Position numbers and translations under genes: made by a program
Origin: Gemmatimonadota bacterium
GTDB lineage: Bacteria > Latescibacterota > UBA2968 > UBA8231
Length of the DNA stretch: 64,000 nt
Direction of reading: 5' to 3'
Assembly: GCA_018660835.1 (NCBI GenBank)
Contig: JABJJN010000040.1
Span: 124,001-188,000 of the forward strand
Notes under the pieces: model-generated
What the model saw: only the letters and a program-made list of their open reading frames with translations
What the model was told of the DNA's origin: nothing
Database searches by the model: none
Shown: one piece after another, positions 38,701 to 46,328 of the stretch
How the letters are laid out: every line of letters begins with the position of its first letter
Numbering within the stretch: position 1 is the first letter of the stretch

Positions 38701-39070
38701 AGGCGAGAGCCACCACATCAGAATCAAGACCTTCCAGCACCTGTACGGTGAGGTCTGCCAGATTGTGCAATTGCCCTTCCGTGAGATCGATACGATCGCT
38801 GTATCGTTGGCCAAGAAAATTGAGCATGCCGACAATGGCCAACACCATGGCTGTTCCCCAAAAAGCATTCAGCCACCGTCCATAGCGCTTGAACATTTCG
38901 GAATCGACGACGGCAGCGACGACCACCAGGAGCACGCCGAGCACGCCTACTGCCAGCGGCAACCGTGTGTCACCGCTGCGTAAGGCTGCAGAAAGCAGAC
39001 CGGCGACGAGCAGCACGCCGCCAATCCCACTGATGCCAGGACTGTAACGTTTGAAGTCGAAGCGATTCAT
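35777..39070 (-). CDS. Double-length GldG-type ABC auxiliary protein
   Basis: A 1097-residue protein containing two consecutive copies of the GldG / ABC-transporter-auxiliary domain. Copy 1 (about 60-510) starts NFLGQRYSDRIDLTEG, has GDDFVLDTSGLG and ends with VVFGDSDFATDNYF, HAVSW-like AVSWLAEDEEL and a helix. Copy 2 (about 516-1000) repeats the order: NVIGERFHTRIDVSED, GDDFIVDLSGLG, VVIGDADFARNQHF, TRWLIEGEDVL and a helix. Four extra C-terminal helices follow. Normally GldG is about 550 residues and single, so this is a tandem internal duplication and fusion. The domain resembles a glycosidase-like/IFT52 fold in the periplasm. With the permease and ATPase upstream it forms a complete Gld-type exporter. 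Confidence 0.9.
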   Translation of the reverse strand: MNRFDFKRYSPGISGIGGVLLVAGLLSAALRSGDTRLPLAVGVLGVLLVVVAAVVDSEMFKRYGRWLNAFWGTAMVLAIVGMLNFLGQRYSDRIDLTEGQLHNLADLTVQVLEGLDSDVVALAFMEGGVNDELKSLLEQYSVHGGDRFQFEIIDPDRDPMRADEYDIATYNTLVIASEGRRQNVMELTEKEITNRLLKVVRNRQERVYLTVGHGEQAAQAGDGSALGQLRDRLQDIDYIVTDSLFIAREGGVPADCQVLVIAGPQSPLLPMEVDAVETYLAGGGSLLLLTDPGAVTGLESLLATWGVQLGDDFVLDTSGLGTLFGLDFTIPVAADYDDEHPITRKHRTGVASTYEFARSVRLDSLAVATAQLEAAALVFTSAQSWGEVDLEALQPGQGEVSVSFDDSDLPGPVSLAVAVRDSAGEGGRLVVFGDSDFATDNYFDLQGNGDLALNAVSWLAEDEELISIRPREAGFNPIALSESQSEWIFWLTVVLYPAAIAILGFVVVSRGGRWSVRDLLTASVGVALCFGIIALLNVIGERFHTRIDVSEDGIFTLSSQSSEVIQQLKDSGKRATVRVFMGKQESRPYQELLKEFEYGTDRFDFEIVDPQKEALQVRQYGVRERGTSILEMVGDDQIVSERFSEQSEQALSNALLRALHAADRRMTFVGGHGEGDLAQVDGEGFSILDGRLRELNVEINSAVQLSSLDASHADEGHLLVILGPQSSLTAADQVAVKQYLERGGDLLLLLDPGVVLGIEELLAAEYGIELGDDFIVDLSGLGQLLGTGISVPVVISYADHPVTDKMGRGGMSYFPLARSVTAMPRASDVTELLFTDRRAWGESDISPLFSETGGGEVEFDPDSDRQGPLALAAAAHAQGDSAAAGNLTRIVVIGDADFARNQHFSEQGNGELIIHATRWLIEGEDVLTIPPRTARFNAIQLTEDAMALLWLSVFVLPLAVALSGFVIMLRRGYETYAEGFVTWLIYSFAAAAFYYFAIGVIGASEGGLIRGPVGLVLALLSGAIAYGLSRRELIAWPVALVSAVANVGLAFVLVPNDVLRLIVAGLFLANGCILVWIRRDFIPDADVELNEDEVDEK

Positions 39071-39086
39071 CCTCTTGCAGCCCCCT

Positions 39087-39869
39087 TCAACGACGCCAGC
39101 GACGAGACTCGAGGACGCGAGATGTCACAAAGAGGCTGAAGAAAATGAAGGACAGATAGAAGATGACATCGCTCGTATCGATCACCCCGCGTTGAAAATC
39201 CTGCAGATGAGCAACGATGGATAAGTATTGCAGGATCTTGGCCGCCGTTGGGCCAGCAAAGCTCGCAGACCAATCGATCAGCCACAGCATCAGCAGAGCA
39301 CCGAAGGCCAACAAGACTGCGACGATCTGGTTCTCGGTAACGGATGAGGCGAGCATGCCAACACCGATAAAAGTTCCACCCAGCAGGAGATAGCCCAGAT
39401 AAGCAGACCAAATCGGCCCCCAGTCCGGGTCGCCATAGAACTCGAGAATGCCACAATAGACAAGGGTGAGAGCGACGATGGTCATGTACAGTGTGAGACA
39501 GGCAAAGAATTTCCCGAGAATGATCTCGACAGTCGATATGGGCGACGTCATCAGCAACTCCATCGTCCCATTCTTCTTCTCTTCTGCCAGCAGCCGCATG
39601 GTCAACATCGGCACAACCAAGAGCCAGATGAAGTCCATGACGCCGAAGAACTGAGTGACCACCATCTCATTGAGGTTGAGATTCGGCATCCCTCCCTGCA
39701 TAAACTGGGACCGCTGACTCAACTGCATGCACCAGAAATTGAACTGCATGAGGATATTGCGGAACAGATACCCCGACAGGAACAGAAACACGCCGGCAAT
39801 GACATAAGCCACGGGTGAAACGAAATAGGAACGCAGTTCCTTCATGTATATGGCGAGTAGGTTGCGCAT
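39087..39869 (-). CDS. ABC-2 type permease, GldF-like
   Basis: A 260-residue membrane subunit with six hydrophobic helices, for example VSPVAYVIAGVFLFLSGYL, FGVMDFIWLLVVPMLTMRLLAEE and VAVLLAFGALLMLWLIDW. The sequence LLAEEKKNGTMELLMTSPIS after helix 2 is the hallmark of ABC-2/NosY/GldF permeases. Length is close to single-domain GldF. It sits between the ATPase and the GldG gene with gaps of 17 and 16 bases. Confidence 0.9.
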   Translation of the reverse strand: MRNLLAIYMKELRSYFVSPVAYVIAGVFLFLSGYLFRNILMQFNFWCMQLSQRSQFMQGGMPNLNLNEMVVTQFFGVMDFIWLLVVPMLTMRLLAEEKKNGTMELLMTSPISTVEIILGKFFACLTLYMTIVALTLVYCGILEFYGDPDWGPIWSAYLGYLLLGGTFIGVGMLASSVTENQIVAVLLAFGALLMLWLIDWSASFAGPTAAKILQYLSIVAHLQDFQRGVIDTSDVIFYLSFIFFSLFVTSRVLESRRWRR

Positions 39870-39886
39870 ACGTTTGTCCGTCTCTC

Positions 39887-40828
39887 CTAAGCCGTGGTTT
39901 CTTCAGTGGTCAGACGCAGAAAGATGTCTTCGAGTGTCATGTCGAGATTGCGAAGCTCACGAAGACTGTGTCCGCCATCGATGACGGCCTTGCCCACCGC
40001 TTCCCTTATGTCGTTGCCAGGAATGGCCGTGATGAGCCAACTCCCGGTGTCTGTGCCATCGTCCTCCTGCTTGACCTCCAACACGCCATCTATCGATCTC
40101 AGGACGTTGGCTACCGCCTCGACTGGACCACGAATCTGGGCGTGCAGAACATCGCTCTCCTTCAACTGGGCCATCAGACTCTCAGGCGAGCCCTCCCCCA
40201 CAATCCTGCCGTGATTGATGATGACGATCTTCTCACAGGTCATGGAGACTTCCGGCAGAATATGCGTACTGAGAACGATCGTGTGCTCTCCCCGCAAGGA
40301 TTTGATGACTTCACGGATCTCAATGATCTGCTTGGGGTCGAGTCCGACGGTCGGCTCGTCAAGGATCAGGACGCTGGGATTGTGTACGAGAGCCTGCGCC
40401 AGCCCGACGCGCTGACGATATCCCTTTGACAGGTGCCCGATCACACTAGAGCGAACATGGGAAACCCCCGTCTTCTCCATGGTCTCGTCGATACTTCGGC
40501 GCATGATGGCCGAGGGCACTCCCTTGATGCGAGCGACAAAACCCAGATAGGCGTTAACGGTCATGTCCATGTAGACCGGGGGCGACTCGGGCAGATAGCC
40601 GATACGGCGACGTACTTCCATCGATGCGTCCTGTACATCGTGGCCGTCTATCGTAGCTGTGCCCGAAGACGGCGGCAGATAGCAGGTGAGCATGCGCATG
40701 GTCGTCGTCTTGCCGGCGCCATTGGGACCAAGAAATCCTAGAATCTGCCCACTTTCAGCACTGAAAGAGACGCCGTCGACGGCAGTCACATCGCCATAAT
40801 GTTTGGAGAGTTGATCTACTTCGATCAC
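39887..40828 (-). CDS. ABC transporter ATP-binding protein, GldA/CcmA type
   Basis: A 313-residue ATPase. Walker A is FLGPNGAGKTTTMRML, the signature is HLSKGYRQRVGLAQAL, Walker B is VLILDEPTVGLDPKQI, and the H-loop is VLSTHIL. About 90 C-terminal residues after the core form the regulatory extension found in GldA-like and CcmA-like subunits. GTG start. It pairs with the permease 17 bases downstream and powers the Gld-type complex. Confidence 0.93.
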   Translation of the reverse strand: MIEVDQLSKHYGDVTAVDGVSFSAESGQILGFLGPNGAGKTTTMRMLTCYLPPSSGTATIDGHDVQDASMEVRRRIGYLPESPPVYMDMTVNAYLGFVARIKGVPSAIMRRSIDETMEKTGVSHVRSSVIGHLSKGYRQRVGLAQALVHNPSVLILDEPTVGLDPKQIIEIREVIKSLRGEHTIVLSTHILPEVSMTCEKIVIINHGRIVGEGSPESLMAQLKESDVLHAQIRGPVEAVANVLRSIDGVLEVKQEDDGTDTGSWLITAIPGNDIREAVGKAVIDGGHSLRELRNLDMTLEDIFLRLTTEETTA

Positions 40829-40883
40829 GTTTCCATTCCCTCCCTGATGGGGTCGGATTGGTGTGTTGGGAGTCGGAACGAAG

Positions 40884-41759
40884 TCAACTGCGGATTCGTC
40901 CCTCGAAGAAGCGCACCAGTGGTTTCACATAGGGTTGAGTTGTGTCGATCTCGATTTCATCGATGTCGAGTTGCCGAAACAAGCGCTTTCGTTGGCGCCG
41001 CTGACGCTCCCAGCGTTCAGCAAAGGCCTGGCGTGTTGGAGCATGATCGCTGTCGACGAGTGTCACGGTGCCGCTTTCTGCGTCTTCCAACTCGATCAAG
41101 CCGACAGCGGGCAACTGTGATTCGCGCGGATCCTGCATCGTTACGGCAACCAGATCATGTCGTCGTCGCAGACGACGAAGAGCGCTGTCGTAATCATTGT
41201 CGATGAAGTCTGACAACAGAAAGACGACACTGTGACGACGGACCACTCGATCAAGATAGTCGGCGGCAACGGCAATCGAGGTTCGTCGGCGCCGCGGCTC
41301 GTGGTAAAGCAACTCGCGGATCACGCGCAAGACGTGGCGTTTGCCCTTCTTGGGCGGCACGAAGACCTCTACCTCGTCAGTAAAGATCAGTAATCCCACA
41401 CGATCATTGTTCTTAATCGCTGAGAACGCGAGGACCGCAGAGATCTCGACGGCGATCTCCCCTTTCAGCCGCGCGTCGCTGCCAAAGGCACCCGATGCAC
41501 TCGCATCCACAACAAGAACCACCGTCAGTTCTCGTTCTTCATCGTAGACCTTGACAAAGGGTTTGCCACCGGCGCGAGCCGTGACATTCCAATCGATCGC
41601 ACGCACATCGTCGCCAGGCTGGTATTCGCGCACCTCGGCGAACTCCATTCCATGGCCCTTGAAGACGGAATGGTATTCGCCAGCAAACAGATTGTTCACA
41701 AGACGGCCCGTCTGAATCTCGATGAGCTGTACTTTGTCGAGGATCTCGCGTGGGATCAT
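40884..41759 (-). CDS. DUF58 domain protein (VWA-like partner of MoxR)
   Basis: A 291-residue protein with the DUF58 signature: EYQPGDDVRAIDWNVTARAG and FVKVYDEERELTVVLVVDAS. The VWA-like metal site reads DASASG, with KNNDRVGLLIFTDEVE further on. There is no clear membrane helix, so it is cytoplasmic. It lies 24 bases after moxR and 55 bases before the ABC ATPase. DUF58 proteins are considered MoxR clients or adaptors. Confidence 0.92.
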   Translation of the reverse strand: MIPREILDKVQLIEIQTGRLVNNLFAGEYHSVFKGHGMEFAEVREYQPGDDVRAIDWNVTARAGGKPFVKVYDEERELTVVLVVDASASGAFGSDARLKGEIAVEISAVLAFSAIKNNDRVGLLIFTDEVEVFVPPKKGKRHVLRVIRELLYHEPRRRRTSIAVAADYLDRVVRRHSVVFLLSDFIDNDYDSALRRLRRRHDLVAVTMQDPRESQLPAVGLIELEDAESGTVTLVDSDHAPTRQAFAERWERQRRQRKRLFRQLDIDEIEIDTTQPYVKPLVRFFEGRIRS

Positions 41760-41783
41760 CGGCTCAACACCAAACTGTATCTG

Positions 41784-42779
41784 TTAAGGGACTTCTATGT
41801 GGTCGAAGAGACGCTCAACAATCTGGTCAGCGTCCATCTGCTCGGCCTCGGCTTCATAACTGATCGCTACGCGATGACGCAGCACGTCGAGGCCGATGGC
41901 TTTCACATCTTCCGGTGTCACATAGCCACGCCGTCGCAAAAAGGCGTGCGCCCGTGCAGCCCGGGCAAGAAAGAGGGTCGCGCGCGGCGAGGCGCCATAC
42001 TCTATCAGAGGCGCCAGATCCTTCAGTCCTGCTTTCTCTGGGTCACGAGTTGCCTGTACGAGATCGACGATGTAATCCTTGATCTTATCATCGGTATAGA
42101 CCAGGCGTACTGCTTCACGCAGACGCAGTATGTCATCAACCCCCATAACCGGTGATAGATCCACCTCTGGGCTATCCATCATGCGCTCGAGAATCTGTCG
42201 CTCTTCGTCTCTGGAGGGATAGTCAACCTTCACCTTCAGCATGAAGCGGTCGACCTGAGCCTCCGGTAGCGGGTAGGTGCCCTCCTGTTCGATCGGGTTC
42301 TGTGTCGCCATGACCAGAAAAGGATCATCGAGGGTGAAACTGTCCTCACCGATCGTCACCTGACGCTCTTGCATCGCCTCCAACAAGGCACTCTGAACCT
42401 TCGCTGGGGCACGATTGATTTCATCTGCCAGGATCAGATTGGCGAAGATGGGGCCCTTGCGCGCGACGAAGTCCCCCGAACTCTGCTCATAGATCAACGT
42501 ACCTGTCAGATCGGCGGGCAGAAGATCCGGTGTAAACTGAATCCGATGAAATGTTGCCTGGATTATGCGCGCCAGACTGCTGACGGTCAGCGTCTTGGCC
42601 AAGCCCGGAACACCCTCAAGCAGGATGTGCCCGCCACACAGGAAACCGATCATGATTCGTTCGACCATGGGGCGTTGACCGACGATCACACGATCCATCT
42701 CGCCCAACACACGCTCAACTAGCTGGGTCTCTTGCTGAATACGTGTCGTCAGCGCACTGATATCAGGACCGCTCTGCAT
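41784..42779 (-). CDS. MoxR-family AAA+ ATPase
   Basis: A 331-residue AAA+ chaperone. Walker A is LLEGVPGLAKTLT, Walker B LILADEINRAPAKVQSALLEA, and sensor 1 lies in VMATQNPIEQEGTYPLPEAQ. The C-terminal lid contains the sensor-2 stretch GASPRATLFLARAARAHAF. The role in this setting is to load or remodel the VWA proteins BatA/BatB and DUF58. It is the first clearly coupled gene of the envelope array, 68 bases after the TPR lipoprotein. Confidence 0.95.
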   Translation of the reverse strand: MQSGPDISALTTRIQQETQLVERVLGEMDRVIVGQRPMVERIMIGFLCGGHILLEGVPGLAKTLTVSSLARIIQATFHRIQFTPDLLPADLTGTLIYEQSSGDFVARKGPIFANLILADEINRAPAKVQSALLEAMQERQVTIGEDSFTLDDPFLVMATQNPIEQEGTYPLPEAQVDRFMLKVKVDYPSRDEERQILERMMDSPEVDLSPVMGVDDILRLREAVRLVYTDDKIKDYIVDLVQATRDPEKAGLKDLAPLIEYGASPRATLFLARAARAHAFLRRRGYVTPEDVKAIGLDVLRHRVAISYEAEAEQMDADQIVERLFDHIEVP

Positions 42780-42847
42780 ATCTCCATCGTTCCTTGCGCA
42801 GATGCCTCATGGACGGATACCTCTCACGTCTCGGGAAGCGTCAATGT

Positions 42848-43399
42848 TCAGTGGGTAGGTGGATCGTCCTGAAAATTCACCCATTCCTCGGGTGGTCGGC
42901 CGACATTTGGCAGCAAGCGCTCAGCATTGGCTGCCAATTCGGTTCCAGGATAGTTGTCGATGACCGCTTGATACGCCTCACGGGCGGCAGCGAAGTCAGT
43001 CAGATGCTCCTCGTAGATGAAGGCGATCATGAACTGCGCCTCATCCGCTTCGTCACTGGTGGCATAGCCATCGAGAAGACGTTGATACGTTGAGATCGCC
43101 CCTTGAACGTCGCCCCGCTGCTGGCGCAGAATGGCCAACGCCTTCAAGGCCCGAGGTGCCAGCGGCGTCTGTGCCTGGGCAGCAACAACCGACTCCAGCA
43201 GATTCGAAGCCTGGGCAAATTTGGTGCTGTCGTGGGCGGCATCCATGGCGGCCGTCTCAGCCGTCGCAAGTTGCTCTTCTGGCGTGGGTCCCGAACACGC
43301 TACCTGTCCGAGGAGACTCAAGACAAGGGAAATCTGGACGAATCTTGAAATGAACTGCCGTGCCTGTTTGCGCTTGATATTCTTGGCGAAAAGCAACAT
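42848..43399 (-). CDS. TPR lipoprotein, BamD/YbgF-like
   Basis: A 183-residue protein with a basic n-region, a hydrophobic segment (FVQISLVLSLLGQVACSG) and a weak lipobox whose cysteine is in QVACS. The rest is TPR: LLESVVAAQAQTPLAPRALKAL, GDVQGAISTYQRLLDGY and DFAAAREAYQAVIDNYPG. The last unit is the YbgF/BamD style repeat ending with WVNFQDDPP. It is likely an outer-membrane lipoprotein. It precedes moxR and may be co-transcribed with the envelope array or be the end of a separate unit. Confidence 0.75.
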   Translation of the reverse strand: MLLFAKNIKRKQARQFISRFVQISLVLSLLGQVACSGPTPEEQLATAETAAMDAAHDSTKFAQASNLLESVVAAQAQTPLAPRALKALAILRQQRGDVQGAISTYQRLLDGYATSDEADEAQFMIAFIYEEHLTDFAAAREAYQAVIDNYPGTELAANAERLLPNVGRPPEEWVNFQDDPPTH

Positions 43400-43510
43400 C
43401 TATCGGACATCCATCTGCGATGGTTGAGTGTCGTTTGGGCGGATTTACAGCGCCGGGACTCTGCCATCGACGCCTGTGGCGGCCGCAGGTTCCTGGCTTA
43501 AAAAAAACTA

Positions 43511-43567
43511 CTCAGGTCTTTGCAGGAAACTCAGGCCCGTTGCAGGAAGGCTCAGGCCAATTCCTGC
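43511..43567. repeat. Short imperfect tandem repeat, about 20 bp
   Basis: Three CTCAGG-led units (43511, 43530, 43551) of about 19-21 bases share CTCAGG..TTGCAGGAA; the third ends as CTCAGGCCAATTCCTG. It fills the gap between the TPR lipoprotein start and the fmdB stop, a region without a gene. Confidence 0.45.
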
Positions 43568-43882
43568 TCAGTCGGATTTCGGCGAGGCCGTGGACGACTT
43601 GCTATCGCTTGAACTCGACTTGTCGCCACTCGATTTACTATCCCCACCAGATGACGAGGCCCCCGAGTCAGCCTTTGCCGCTTTCTTGTAATTGTCGCTG
43701 CGATAATCGGTGATATAGAACCCTGAACCCTTGAATAACAGGCCTCCCCCACCCCCGATCAGCCGCTGCACCTTCCCCCTGCACCCTTTCTGCGGGCACT
43801 TTGTCAGAGGGTCGTCGGTGATCGGTTGGTAGGTCTCAAACTCGTGACCACATTTGGGGCATTCGTAATCGTAGTTCGGCAT
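43568..43882 (-). CDS. FmdB family zinc-ribbon protein
   Basis: A 104-residue protein with the FmdB zinc ribbon: MPNYDYECPKCGHEFE and LTKCPQKGCRGKVQRLIGG, giving four cysteines in CxxC pairs. The family has an aromatic YxY start. A short hydrophobic GLLFKGSGFYITDY motif follows, and the last 35 residues are a serine/lysine/aspartate low-complexity tail. Family members are putative transcription or translation regulators; function is not established. Downstream is the moxR-linked lipoprotein gene. Confidence 0.92.
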   Translation of the reverse strand: MPNYDYECPKCGHEFETYQPITDDPLTKCPQKGCRGKVQRLIGGGGGLLFKGSGFYITDYRSDNYKKAAKADSGASSSGGDSKSSGDKSSSSDSKSSTASPKSD

Positions 43883-44042
43883 CGTACTCTCTATACCCCG
43901 TCGCGTCGTGCTGTGGTGATTGTCATGCTACGATGACTCCCAACCCCCGCATCTGGCAAATGGCTATCCACACGTTCGTCCAGCGTATCGCGGCGGGAAG
44001 TCGAAGCCGTAAAATGTAGAGGTGGTGCCACAGAGCGGCAAG

Positions 44043-46322
44043 TCAGTACGAGGACTCGACGTCCTCCTCCAAAGGCATCGACTCCCAGGGCGCATCATCC
44101 TCTGGCAGATCGGCGGCTGGCAGGTCTGCAGCAGGTCCTGCGGTAGCGATCTCGGGGAGCTCGTTCTCGTCAAGTCCTCCGGCCGAACCATCGGCACCGA
44201 TGCGTAGCAGTTGCAGGGCGCTGTTTACCCGGCGATCATCGGTGAATGCCACTCTCCCAGATGCACCATGATATTCTCGCACCTGCTGCAACCACTCCCG
44301 CAACTGACGGCGACTGCCGTGGCCGGCGCGCCAACCATCGATCAGCATCTGCGCGGCATCGTAGCCATCGGCGGCATATCCGGGATCTCGCTGACGCTGA
44401 CTGCGGTAATCATTGAGGAACTCTTGCTCAGCGACGCCACCTTGGCGACGTGCGACAAAGATAGCCCCTGCCAAATGCCCACGCTCGGTCGCCCCCATTG
44501 CATGAATCGATTCGGGGTCATACCAGACGTCATTGCCCAACATCTGAGTCTCAAGTCGGTGAAAATGCAGCTGTGGCGCGATGGTCTTGGCGTCGTCAAA
44601 GTGTTCGACGATCACAGCAACACCATCGATCGTCTGCAGGAATACTTCGCTGGAATCGGGCGGCTCTTCGTCAACAACCCCCTCCACGACTTCGATGAAG
44701 GTCCATTCACCCTCCAGCGTCGTGTCCAGCAGGGATACCGCCAGAGAGTCGAGCGTTGCCAGAGAGTCGATGCGCTCCAGTGCGGGCTGTAGTTCGAATC
44801 CGACCTGTCGCAATGATTCGAACTGGCGATGGAAATCCGTCGTCTCCTGCGGAAAGTATTGATCGCTCATCACGATTCGGCCACCATTGAGTGTCGCCGC
44901 CCGAGTAAAACTTCTCTCGAAGGCGGCTCCGTAGTCGCTCAAGGGAGACAAAATAGCCAGCGTCTCGAGACCAAGCACAAGGGTCGCATACTCGGCCAAA
45001 GCTTGACCCTGGACCTCTGCAATCGGATTGAGTTGGAACACATGGCTTCCGAGAGAATCCAAACCACTCTGTTGAGCCAGAGGGGCCAGCAATGGCACAC
45101 CCGCCGCTTCAGCAACTGCTGCCGCGACGACGCAGGACGTACTGTAAATGGGGCCAATGATGGCCTCCACACCCTCTTCGACCAAGCGACGTGCGCCATT
45201 GTGCACACGAATCAGTCGACTGCCTTCACTTTGGCGGACAGGTAGTATCTCGCCCTCAAAGTCCACGAAGCGTGCCCCAGTATCTTCGACAACCAGATCA
45301 AAGGGTTCTCCGGCCGCTTCATTGGCATATCTGATGCCATCTAGGATTTCTCGTCCCACAGAGGCTGTAGCCGCGTCAGATTCGCTTTGTCCCGTGAGCG
45401 GTAGCAGTACGCCAATTCGAGGGACGCCTGGGCGCGAAGGTGATGTCCGCCAGGGAGAATCCGGCGACGACGCTGGGGGTTCCATGTCCGCCGGGGCGGG
45501 GACGGTGATGCCGCCGAGTGCGGCGAGCCGGTTGCGCGCCAAGTGCGCAAAGGTGCCTTCTTTGTATGTGCGCAGATACTCACCAAGTTGCTCCCTACCC
45601 TGGGGGCCCCAACCAAGTCTTACAAACCAGCGCCCCTCGCCAAATAGCAGTGCTTCCTCCAGCAGTCCATCCGTAACCTGTTGCTCTATTCGCCCTTGAG
45701 CGTCGCGTGAGATCAGGTGGTTGCGAAACACGACAACGAGGCGCTCAGCGGCACTTGCCCGCAGTTCGACCGCCGCAGACTCATTGTCAAGCAAACGTGC
45801 GTAGTAGACTGCCGCTTCATACCGACGCTGCAAGCCCAGGTAGCAATCACCGATGAGTAACTGCACATCGGAAGAATAGCGACTGCGCGGGAATTCTCGT
45901 TCCAGGCGTTTGGCTGCGTCCAATCCGGCGCGAAACTGTTCGGCCCGCAATAGGGTCCGAGTCAACATCAACAAGGCCGCACTTGTCCGTTGGTTTTCGG
46001 GTGCGTCGACAATAGTTGTGAAGTGCTTCCGTGCGGCGCTCAGATCCTCTTCTTGATAGGCACTGAGTCCCTTTTCGAAATCACGGTCTGCCTGTGGCGA
46101 AAGTCGAACAGCCGAGGCGGAACCAACCAATACAACCAGTAGGCATAGAGCAGTTACGATCCACGGGGCAGGCAAACCTTGTAGATGACAAGGGGCACCG
46201 TTACATTCGCGAGCACGAAAATGCCCACCTCGCTCGTGAGGTGAATGCGTGCGATCTACTTTCGCGGCGCCCTGGTTGGCCGATGGCTTCGGCACGCTGC
46301 TTTCCCTCTGATTGCGAGTCAA
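44043..46322 (-). CDS. LpoA-like TPR plus periplasmic-binding (type 1) protein
   Basis: A secreted protein of up to 759 residues. A hydrophobic export segment (IVTALCLLVVLVGSASA) is followed by TPR units (about 70-270, for example QADRDFEKGLSAYQEEDLSAA). Then a leucine-binding/LpoA type domain covers about 300-740: RIGVLLPLTGQSESDAATAS, EAIIGPIYSTSCVVAAAVAEA, DGYDAAQMLIDGW. The C-terminus is a proline/alanine/acidic linker (ATAGPAADLPAADLPEDD). LpoA-like proteins activate penicillin-binding proteins. The longest frame starts at TTG 46322; GTG 46295 or TTG 46175 give shorter N-termini, and 46322 would leave only six bases to the divergent ClpX-like start. The start is therefore uncertain. Confidence 0.8.
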   Translation of the reverse strand: MTRNQRESSVPKPSANQGAAKVDRTHSPHERGGHFRARECNGAPCHLQGLPAPWIVTALCLLVVLVGSASAVRLSPQADRDFEKGLSAYQEEDLSAARKHFTTIVDAPENQRTSAALLMLTRTLLRAEQFRAGLDAAKRLEREFPRSRYSSDVQLLIGDCYLGLQRRYEAAVYYARLLDNESAAVELRASAAERLVVVFRNHLISRDAQGRIEQQVTDGLLEEALLFGEGRWFVRLGWGPQGREQLGEYLRTYKEGTFAHLARNRLAALGGITVPAPADMEPPASSPDSPWRTSPSRPGVPRIGVLLPLTGQSESDAATASVGREILDGIRYANEAAGEPFDLVVEDTGARFVDFEGEILPVRQSEGSRLIRVHNGARRLVEEGVEAIIGPIYSTSCVVAAAVAEAAGVPLLAPLAQQSGLDSLGSHVFQLNPIAEVQGQALAEYATLVLGLETLAILSPLSDYGAAFERSFTRAATLNGGRIVMSDQYFPQETTDFHRQFESLRQVGFELQPALERIDSLATLDSLAVSLLDTTLEGEWTFIEVVEGVVDEEPPDSSEVFLQTIDGVAVIVEHFDDAKTIAPQLHFHRLETQMLGNDVWYDPESIHAMGATERGHLAGAIFVARRQGGVAEQEFLNDYRSQRQRDPGYAADGYDAAQMLIDGWRAGHGSRRQLREWLQQVREYHGASGRVAFTDDRRVNSALQLLRIGADGSAGGLDENELPEIATAGPAADLPAADLPEDDAPWESMPLEEDVESSY

Positions 46323-46328
46323 TGGACC

